Positions 58,743 to 64,000 of a stretch of 64,000 nt of DNA are shown piece after piece (the first letter of the stretch is position 1; each line of letters begins with the position of its first letter). A program made the position numbers and the translations under genes. The notes beneath the pieces are model-generated. The model was not told the DNA's origin. It saw only the letters and a list, made by a program, of their open reading frames with translations, and made no database searches. The stretch spans positions 307,421 to 371,420 of the forward strand of contig JAGWON010000001.1 in assembly GCA_028871055.1 (NCBI GenBank). The letters are read 5' to 3'. The DNA is from Alphaproteobacteria bacterium. Its GTDB lineage: Bacteria; Pseudomonadota; Alphaproteobacteria; ATCC43930; CGMCC-115725.

Positions 58743-59339
58743 TCAGGCTGGTCGCGCCGCGTGCTTGCCGGCGCTCCAGCCGTGGCGCCGCAGCAACGCG
58801 TCGCCGCTCTTGAGCGGCGCGTCCTCGAGCTCGGTCGCGAGCGTATCGTTCCAGCGGTTGAGAAAGCCGTACATCGCCACCGCCGCCAGCATCTCGACGA
58901 TCTGCTCCTCGCTCCAGTGCTGCTTGAGATTGGCGAAGATCGCGTCGTCGACGGCGTTCGGCACCGCGGCGGCGGCGACCGCGAAGTCGAGCGCGGCGCG
59001 CTCGGCGTCGCTGAACAGCGGGCTCGTCGCGTAGTCCCACACCGCGGCGAGCTTCGCCTCGTCGATGCCGTTGTGGCCGGCGCCGTGGATGGTGTGCGCC
59101 ATGCAATAGCGGCAGCCGGCGGCGCGGCTCGACACGTGGCCCAAAAGCCGCTTGAAACCCGGCGGCACGCTGCCTTCCATCACCGCGCCATTGAGCGCGG
59201 CGAAGGCCTTCGCCAGCTTCGGCCGGCGCGCCATGATCGCGACGCTGTTGGGCACGAAACCGAGGCCGCGCCGGAAGTGCGGCAACAGCTCGGCAAGCTC
59301 CGGGATCGATTCGAGTGGCAACGGCTTCAGACGCGACAT
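58743..59339 (-). CDS. AhpD-like carboxymuconolactone decarboxylase-family peroxidase
   Basis: The 198-residue protein is helical with the AhpD redox motif CRYCMAHTIHGAG (Cys-x2-Cys, then His) near residue 76. The Glu/His relay of alkylhydroperoxidase D is plausible. It probably reduces peroxides or organic hydroperoxides with thiol donors. It is the last gene of the redox operon, 47 bases after the peroxiredoxin-like gene. The ATG has GGAGG upstream. Confidence 0.85.
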   Translation of the reverse strand: MSRLKPLPLESIPELAELLPHFRRGLGFVPNSVAIMARRPKLAKAFAALNGAVMEGSVPPGFKRLLGHVSSRAAGCRYCMAHTIHGAGHNGIDEAKLAAVWDYATSPLFSDAERAALDFAVAAAAVPNAVDDAIFANLKQHWSEEQIVEMLAAVAMYGFLNRWNDTLATELEDAPLKSGDALLRRHGWSAGKHAARPA

Positions 59340-59386
59340 GGTGACCTCCTTCGAGCGATGGGGAACGATAGCGCGGCGGCGCCGCG

Positions 59387-59908
59387 TCACGCCGCCGTGC
59401 CGCGGATCGGATAGTTCTTCTCCTGCACGAACTTCAAGCCGTTCAACACGCCCTGGAGATCGGCGCGGGCAAAGGGCGCGTTGGAAATATCGATGATTTG
59501 CGCCTGGCCGGCGGGATTGACGACGAACAGCCCCGGTTCCGGGAACGGCCGATCGATTTCCTGCGGCGAGCGCGGCTCGGAGATGTAGAGGCCGAGCGTG
59601 CGCATCTGATCCAGCGTCAGGCCATAGCCGACGGGAAAGCGCCAGCCCTCCTCCGCCGCCTCGGCCTCCGCCTTCTCGCGCGGGTCGCCCGAAACCACGA
59701 CGACCTCGGCGCCGAGAGCGCGGAACCCGTCGAGTAATCCGTCGAGTCCCTTGAGATAGCGGCGGCAGATCGGGCAATGCTGGCCGCGATAGACCACCAC
59801 CATCTGCCACCGTCCGGCGTCGCCGATCTTGATCTCGCCGCCGCCGACTTTGGACACCGTCAGCGCCGGCATCGTCGCGCCGGCGCGCAGCTTCGCTGTT
59901 CCGCGCAT
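59387..59908 (-). CDS. Peroxiredoxin-like AhpC/TSA-family protein
   Basis: The 173-residue thioredoxin-fold protein has CPIC in VVYRGQHCPICRRYLKGL near residue 47, with the second Cys three residues later as in peroxiredoxin-like PXL2-type proteins. Strands continue as GAEVVVVSGDPREKAE and GLFVVNPAGQ. The ATG follows GGAGGAGACG. It lies 34 bases after the CcdA-like gene in the same operon, matching a reductant supply from it. Confidence 0.85.
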   Translation of the reverse strand: MRGTAKLRAGATMPALTVSKVGGGEIKIGDAGRWQMVVVYRGQHCPICRRYLKGLDGLLDGFRALGAEVVVVSGDPREKAEAEAAEEGWRFPVGYGLTLDQMRTLGLYISEPRSPQEIDRPFPEPGLFVVNPAGQAQIIDISNAPFARADLQGVLNGLKFVQEKNYPIRGTAA

Positions 59909-59942
59909 AACGTCTCCTCCTTGGTTTGATTCGCACCGCGCA

Positions 59943-60665
59943 TCAGAATCGCGTCGTCAGCTGTGTAAGCCACATCGGCGAGGCGTTGACCAGCAGCGCC
60001 TCGAACGGCCGGTCGAGGCCGGTGACGATCAGCAGGCCGGTCAGCCCGGCGACGGCGCCGAGCGCCATCCGGCCTTGCCGTCCGACCGTGCGCAAGGTGC
60101 CGCGCCAGCGCGACGCAAGCTGCCGCGACAATACGCCGAGGCCGATCAGCGGCACGCTCGCACCCAGCGCGAAGGCCAGCATGGTCGCGGCAACCGTGCC
60201 CAGCGCCCGGCCCTGCGCGGCGAGCAGCGAGGCGGCGCCGAGCGTCGGTCCGATGCACGGGCTCCAGGCGACGCCCAGCGCAAGGCCGAGCAGGAACTGT
60301 CCGCGCAGGCCGCCGACCGCGAAGCGCTGCGTCACCGCGCCGATGGCCGCACTGAACCGGCTCGCCGAGCGCGCGAAGCGCGCCTCGAGCGGCGGCAGCA
60401 GTAGCACCATGCCGATCGCCAGCAGCAGGATCGCGGCGGCACCGCGCAGTAGCGCCGTGTCGAGGCCGATGGCAAAGCCGATCGTCGCGACGAACAATCC
60501 GGCCGCGGTGAAGGACAGCGCGATGCCCGCGGCCAGCGCCGCCGGCGCCCAGCGATGCCGGGCCACCGCCGCGCCGAAGACGATCGGCAGGATCGGCAGC
60601 ACGCAGGGCGACAGAATCGACAGCGCGCCCGCCGCGAACGCGAAGACCGCGCTGCCGAGTACCAT
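59943..60665 (-). CDS. CcdA/DsbD-like transmembrane thiol electron transporter
   Basis: The 240-residue membrane protein has six helices and the two redox Cys in LSILSPCVLPILPI and VAWSPCIGPTLGAA. It moves reducing equivalents from cytoplasmic thioredoxin to periplasmic partners. The next gene upstream, 9 bases away, encodes a secreted thioredoxin-like protein that it probably reduces. Confidence 0.88.
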   Translation of the reverse strand: MVLGSAVFAFAAGALSILSPCVLPILPIVFGAAVARHRWAPAALAAGIALSFTAAGLFVATIGFAIGLDTALLRGAAAILLLAIGMVLLLPPLEARFARSASRFSAAIGAVTQRFAVGGLRGQFLLGLALGVAWSPCIGPTLGAASLLAAQGRALGTVAATMLAFALGASVPLIGLGVLSRQLASRWRGTLRTVGRQGRMALGAVAGLTGLLIVTGLDRPFEALLVNASPMWLTQLTTRF

Positions 60666-60674
60666 GGGTGACGC

Positions 60675-61061
60675 TCAGCGCTCCGCCGAGCGGAGCAGCT
60701 TCGCGATCGAGCTCTCGTCGGTGTCGCCGACCGAGCGGCCGGTTTCGGTCGCGCCCTTGAATGCGATCAAGGTGCTTTGCATGTCCGCGTGGAAGCGGCG
60801 GACGACGTCTTTCTGGGTGTCGAAGTCGACGGTGAAGACGACCAGGTTCTTGAAATCAGGCTCGGCGGTGAGCCGCTCGAGGATCGGCTTCTGCGCCGCG
60901 CAGGTTGGGCACCACGAGGCGCGTATGTGGACCAGGATCGGCTCGTCGGCGCGCTGAGCCGCGGCGAAACGCGCCGCATCGAACGGCACGGTTTCCGCCG
61001 CAAAGGCGGACGAGGAAATCAGGAGCAACGTCAGACCGAATAGGGCACGGACGAATCGCAT
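60675..61061 (-). CDS. Periplasmic thioredoxin-like protein
   Basis: The 128-residue protein has a signal peptide (ALFGLTLLLISSSAFAAE) and a thioredoxin fold with CPTC in HIRASWCPTCAAQKPIL near residue 52. The ATG at 61061 has GGAG at good spacing, preferable to an in-frame ATG 12 bases upstream. It is the probable periplasmic partner of the CcdA-like protein. Confidence 0.86.
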   Translation of the reverse strand: MRFVRALFGLTLLLISSSAFAAETVPFDAARFAAAQRADEPILVHIRASWCPTCAAQKPILERLTAEPDFKNLVVFTVDFDTQKDVVRRFHADMQSTLIAFKGATETGRSVGDTDESSIAKLLRSAER

Positions 61062-61106
61062 GAAACTCTCCATCGCCTAAATCGTTCTTCGGCGGAGGCA
61101 GGCCGG

Positions 61107-61802
61107 TCAGGGCACCTTGGCGATCAGCTGATGGTGTGCCGTCACGCCGGGATCGCCGCGCGACAGGCCATGTGTCGCATGGTCGCTGTGGTAGACGAGG
61201 AGCACGGCGTTGGCGTCGGTGAGGGCCTGCGGTGCGATCACGGTGATGGTCGCCGCGCCGTTCGCGTCGGCGACGAACGAGTTTTTCGTGCCCCTGCCGT
61301 CGAGCGGCGTAAAGCCGACCGGCTGCTGATCGAAGTGATTCTCGAACAGGCTGTAGCGGCCGTGCCGGCGCAAGCCCTTGAACCGCGCGGTGACGCGCGC
61401 CTTACCGGAGGCCAGCGGCGTGATCGTCGCCGTGCCGGTGGCGCCGAGCCACGCGCCGAGGCTGAATCCGAGCGGCTTCCCCTGCGCCGTGAAGACCGGT
61501 GTCGCCGGCGGATCGCTCATCGGCGCCGGCCGGAATCCCGCGACATGCCGGATGCCCTGCGGACCAGCCGCCGCCGGCGCCGCCGCGTCGCGCACGAAGA
61601 CTTGCGGATCGAGCGGCGTCGCCTGGCGCGTCTCGCTCGAGAAAAACATGGCATGGGTCGTGAAGATCAGGTTCAGTGGCGCCGCGGCGAGAGCGGGGCC
61701 GGCGGCAGCCAGCATAAGCAGTGCAAGCGAGAACGCACCCACGATCGACCGGCGACGGACTTGGTGCGGTTCGCCGCGCACACCGCATGATTCAACGGAC
61801 AT
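61107..61802 (-). CDS. Secreted protein, first gene of redox operon, unknown function
   Basis: The 231-residue protein has an RR-containing leader (VRRRSIVGAFSLALLMLAAA) and a mature part with beta-rich segments (LGAWLGATGTATITPLAS, then KARVTARFKGLRRHGRYSLF and ATITVIAPQALTDANAVLLV). There are two Cys near the N terminus only if an early start is used. No family recognised. The ATG at 61802 has GAGGG upstream, and an ECF-type promoter lies about 50 bases before it. It is 45 bases upstream of the thioredoxin-like gene. Confidence 0.7.
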   Translation of the reverse strand: MSVESCGVRGEPHQVRRRSIVGAFSLALLMLAAAGPALAAAPLNLIFTTHAMFFSSETRQATPLDPQVFVRDAAAPAAAGPQGIRHVAGFRPAPMSDPPATPVFTAQGKPLGFSLGAWLGATGTATITPLASGKARVTARFKGLRRHGRYSLFENHFDQQPVGFTPLDGRGTKNSFVADANGAATITVIAPQALTDANAVLLVYHSDHATHGLSRGDPGVTAHHQLIAKVP

Positions 61803-61851
61803 TGGTTTGATCCCTCGTATTATCGCTCCAGCAGAGCGCCCACCGGTTAAG

Positions 61852-61877
61852 TTCGCCATGGGCTGAAAAGAGGTTAC
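61852..61877 (-). promoter_or_regulatory. ECF-type promoter of the redox operon
   Basis: On the minus strand GTAACC (61877-61872) and CGAA (61855-61852) are separated by exactly 16 bases, about 45-50 bases before the 61802 start. As I recall it, GTAACC-N16-CGAA is the consensus of a Caulobacter sigma-F-type ECF regulon. Here it is placed to serve the secreted-protein/thioredoxin/CcdA/peroxiredoxin/AhpD operon. Confidence 0.5.
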
Positions 61878-62074
61878 AACCCGCAATTATTATTCCGGCT
61901 GTTCCGGGACCGCGACGGCGCGGGCGAGGTTGCCCTGCCGATAAGGCGCAGCGGCCGAGGCGGGGGGAACCTCGGCCGCTGCTCGATGCAAGCCTGGCGG
62001 CTCGCATCGACTAATGGAGACCATTCCGGGTCGCCGTGGGGACGGCAAATGCGATCCCCGCGCCATCGTCGCCG

Positions 62075-62257
62075 TTAGTCACCCACCGTGGGCTGCGGCG
62101 CGTTGTAGACGCCGCCGCCGAGCGAGCCGGCGGACGCGGCGACGGTCTGGCTCGCCAGCGCCTGCTGCTCTTGCTGGCCGGCCGATGCAGCCTGCGCCAG
62201 CGGCGCCGACAGCGCGGCGGCCAGGACCAACGCGCGCAACACGTAAGACGTACGCAT
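62075..62257 (-). CDS. Small secreted peptide, unknown function
   Basis: The 60-residue protein has a signal peptide (LRALVLAAALSAPLAQA) and a Gln/Ser/Ala-rich mature part of about 37 residues ending NAPQPTVGD. The ATG has GGAG upstream. It lies between the anti-sigma-like gene and the redox operon, with its own candidate ECF-type promoter (62317-62341). No function is assigned. Confidence 0.65.
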   Translation of the reverse strand: MRTSYVLRALVLAAALSAPLAQAASAGQQEQQALASQTVAASAGSLGGGVYNAPQPTVGD

Positions 62258-62316
62258 GAGATTTCTCCTTCAATCATGAGACGATGGCCGGGATGGCCGC
62301 GTTCTCTGTTGCATTA

Positions 62317-62341
62317 GACGCTCGACGGGCGGCGTCGTTAC
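62317..62341 (-). promoter_or_regulatory. Second ECF-type promoter candidate
   Basis: On the minus strand GTAACG (62341-62336) and CGTC (62320-62317) are 15 bases apart, upstream of the small secreted peptide gene. It resembles the 61852-61877 promoter in the -35 element but is weaker in the -10. Confidence 0.35.
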
Positions 62342-62434
62342 ATCGGATGCAATCGCAAAACGCGCGGCTGCCGTCGAAAAAAGTTCTGGTCGCGAATTCG
62401 TGATGAGACGGCGCCGGCGGTGCCGCGCGCGACG

Positions 62435-63025
62435 TCAAGCGCGGCCGAGCAGCCGATCGAGTTCGCCGGTGGAGTCCAGCGCGTAGAGCTCATCGCAGCC
62501 GCCGATGCCGTGTCCGCCGATGAAGATCTGCGGCACGGTGGTGCGGCCGGCAGCCAGCGCGGTCATTTCCTGGCGTCGCACCGGATCGCCGGCGATGTTG
62601 ACTTCGCGATAGGGCATATTCTTACGGTGGAGCAGCGCCTTGGCGCGACGGCAATAGGGACACCACGGCGTCGTATAGACGACGACCGCGGGCGCCGCCG
62701 TGTCCCCCGTCGCCGCACCGGATTCCCGCACGGCGCTTAACACCCGGCTGATGGTGTCCTCGTAAACCGGCGTATGCCGACACTGCTCCGACCGCATGGC
62801 GCTCAACAGGCCGTCGACGGCTTCTTCTTGCGGTTCCGGCGATTGTCTGGCGCCCACCGAATGCCGCAACGCCTCGATGGTCAGCCGGAGCTGCTCCACA
62901 TAGCGGGAGCAATGCTTGCACAGGAACATGTGAAGCCGGACCTCGAGGCGCTCCCGCAGCGGGAGCTCGCCATCGACATAGCGATCGGCACGGCGCGCAA
63001 GGTCTCGACAGCTCAACACGGTCAA
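62435..63025 (-). CDS. Anti-sigma-like zinc domain fused to glutaredoxin
   Basis: The 196-residue protein has an N-terminal zf-HC2 anti-sigma-type domain (about 1-50) with Cys6 in LSCRDLARR, His32-x3-Cys36-x2-Cys39 (HMFLCKHC) and a helical segment to about 60. A linker of about 50 residues holds Cys82. From residue 113 a GrxC-like glutaredoxin follows, with YTTPWCPYCRRAKALL (Cys122, Cys125), TVPQIFIGG and GGCDELYALD. The ATG overlaps the sigma-factor stop, so it is its partner. Thiol oxidation of the glutaredoxin could control sigma release; this is inferred. Confidence 0.85.
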   Translation of the reverse strand: MTVLSCRDLARRADRYVDGELPLRERLEVRLHMFLCKHCSRYVEQLRLTIEALRHSVGARQSPEPQEEAVDGLLSAMRSEQCRHTPVYEDTISRVLSAVRESGAATGDTAAPAVVVYTTPWCPYCRRAKALLHRKNMPYREVNIAGDPVRRQEMTALAAGRTTVPQIFIGGHGIGGCDELYALDSTGELDRLLGRA

Positions 63026-63609
63026 CCCGTCTGATATTCCTCAATTGCGGTCCACAGCCGCTGTCGGCCGCGGTGCAGCAACACCCGGGCGTTAGACGCC
63101 GAAATCACGAGAATGTTACTGATGTCCTCGAAAGAAAGCCCCTCGATATCGCGCAGGGTCACGACGGCGCGCTGGGTGGCGGGCATGCCCTCGAGCGCCC
63201 GGGCGACGACGTCCCGCATATCCTTCGACGCCAGCGCCGCTTCGGGCGTATCGAGCGACCAGGCGGCCGGCGGCGTGCGCCACGCCCCATCCGGCTCAAA
63301 ACGGTCCGACAGCTCGTCGGTGCTCACGGTTGCGGGCTGGCGCGCGTCCTGGCGCAAGCGGCTGATGGCTTCGTTGCGCACGATCGCAAACAGCCAGGTG
63401 CGCAGGCTCGACCGTCCGGCGAAGGTGGGCAGGGCGCGGATGACCTTGAGCCACGCCTCTTGGACGATCTCTTCCGCGCCGGCGTCGCCCACGATCGTGC
63501 GCGCGAAGCGAACCATCGCGGCGTGATAGGTCGAAACCAGGCTGCGGATCGCCGTCTCATCGCCGGCGCGGAGCGGCGGCAGCGGGTCGGCGTCGGCGTG
63601 CGCGGTCAT
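63022..63609 (-). CDS. ECF-family RNA polymerase sigma factor
   Basis: The 195-residue sigma factor has region 2 at about 15-85 (YHAAMVRFARTIVGDAGAEE, then IVQEAWLKVIRALPTFAGRS) and region 4 at about 130-190 (LEGMPATQRAVVTLRDIEGL, then LSFEDISNILVISASNARVL). A loose middle linker joins them. The ATG at 63609 has GGAG upstream; the frame runs 17 codons further 5' without support. Its stop overlaps the fused anti-sigma/glutaredoxin gene. It probably directs the redox operon at 61802. Confidence 0.9.
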   Translation of the reverse strand: MTAHADADPLPPLRAGDETAIRSLVSTYHAAMVRFARTIVGDAGAEEIVQEAWLKVIRALPTFAGRSSLRTWLFAIVRNEAISRLRQDARQPATVSTDELSDRFEPDGAWRTPPAAWSLDTPEAALASKDMRDVVARALEGMPATQRAVVTLRDIEGLSFEDISNILVISASNARVLLHRGRQRLWTAIEEYQTG

Positions 63610-63621
63610 ACTCCGCTCCTC

Positions 63622-63658
63622 CCCCGGCCCGAGCGGGCCTGCCCCGGCCCGAGCGGGC
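63622..63658. repeat. Short tandem repeat before the sigma gene
   Basis: A 17-bp unit, CCCCGGCCCGAGCGGGC, occurs twice 20 bases apart, in the gap between DoxX and the sigma gene, 13 bases before the sigma start. Each unit also contains a GCCCG-A-GCGGGC-like hairpin, so it may form an RNA structure near the ribosome site. Confidence 0.7.
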
Positions 63659-63673
63659 ATATTACTTACGCGA

Positions 63674-64000
63674 TCAGGGTGCGGCGCCGATCAGGTGCCG
63701 GCGCATCAGCCCGTCGAGCGACAGCCTGCCGGGCCCGCGACACAGCAGCACCAGCAGCATCGCCGCCCACTGGATATGCGTCGGCCACGCCAGCGGATAG
63801 ACGAAGACCTCGATCACCGTGGTCATGCCGAGCAGCACCAGCGCCGCCGGACGGGTCAACAAGCCGAGCACCAGCAGCACCGGCGTCGAGACCTCGATCG
63901 ACACGGCCATATAGGCGGCGAGATCGGGCGGCAGCAGCGGCACCTGGTATTCGCTGGCAAAGAGGGTAAGCGTCGTGTCCCAGTTGGCGAGATGGGCCAT
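63674..64000 (-). CDS. DoxX-family membrane protein, truncated by window edge
   Basis: The 108 visible residues form a DoxX-type four-helix membrane domain lacking its first helix (NWDTTLTLFASEYQVPLLPP, then VSIEVSTPVLLVLGLLTRPAAL and VEWAAM-like sequence, ending RHLIGAAP). An in-frame ATG coincides with the window edge, and family members are about 140 residues, so the true start lies beyond base 64000. DoxX proteins often accompany thiol and oxidative-stress genes, in keeping with the neighbouring sigma factor. Confidence 0.75.
   Translation of the reverse strand: MAHLANWDTTLTLFASEYQVPLLPPDLAAYMAVSIEVSTPVLLVLGLLTRPAALVLLGMTTVIEVFVYPLAWPTHIQWAAMLLVLLCRGPGRLSLDGLMRRHLIGAAP

Overview
The window is a high-GC chromosomal segment from an alphaproteobacterium. 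The evidence is gene order: hemC-hemD-mitofilin/Mic60-like-hemY next to tsaD and gpsA, a Cpa-type tad pilus cluster, two LIV/NitT-type ABC cassettes with molybdenum hydroxylases, and many ATGA/GTGA gene overlaps. Rhodospirillales or Hyphomicrobiales is plausible, but I cannot fix the genus.

Layout. 1-2.9 kb: a MetE-like methyltransferase, a His-rich NicO-type metal exporter and a small secreted protein with a clear terminator. 3-9.2 kb: a NitT/TauT-type ABC transporter (ATPase, binding protein, two permeases) in line with an alpha/beta hydrolase and an M24-fold hydrolase, which looks like an uptake-and-cleave catabolic cassette. 9.3-10.5 kb: an outer-membrane barrel and a periplasmic cupredoxin. 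10.7-26 kb: a 3-hydroxyisobutyrate-dehydrogenase-like enzyme, a TetR regulator coupled to an acyl-CoA-dehydrogenase-type flavoenzyme, a three-subunit molybdenum hydroxylase, a complete LIV-type ABC transporter, a second molybdenum-hydroxylase large subunit and an amidohydrolase. 26-35.5 kb: a tad/cpa pilus operon (tadD-cpaB-cpaC-cpaD-cpaE-cpaF-tadB-tadC, minus strand) with a divergent single flp pilin gene. 35.5-38.2 kb: a GmhA-type isomerase and a fumarylacetoacetate hydrolase fused to a ketopantoate reductase.

38.24-42.15 kb is an AT-richer island ending against a tRNA-Thr gene. It holds a small unknown gene followed 4 bases later by a 950-residue protein with a SAMHD1-like HD nucleotide phosphohydrolase domain at the N terminus and a PRTase-CE-like phosphoribosyltransferase fold at the C terminus. 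This is the best candidate in the window for a little-described system, probably phage defence.

42.2-52 kb is housekeeping: hemY-like/Mic60-like/hemD/hemC on the minus strand, tsaD, a haem-binding DUF336 protein, gpsA, a glutamine amidotransferase, a Sirt5-type sirtuin and a second MetE-like enzyme. 52-56 kb: fused indolepyruvate oxidoreductase subunits. 55.9-58.7 kb: a secreted protein with an internal tandem duplication, a frameshifted fragment of an ABC binding protein, a small lipoprotein, cytochrome b561, a CHRD protein and tRNA-Arg.

58.7-64 kb is a thiol-redox stress locus on the minus strand: DoxX, an ECF sigma factor, an anti-sigma-like zinc domain fused to glutaredoxin, then a small secreted protein and an operon encoding a secreted protein, a thioredoxin-like protein, CcdA/DsbD-like, a peroxiredoxin-like protein and an AhpD-like protein. 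Two downstream promoters carry GTAAC(C/G)-N15/16-CG elements, which suggests that this sigma factor drives them. Several dispersed palindromic repeats sit in intergenic gaps.
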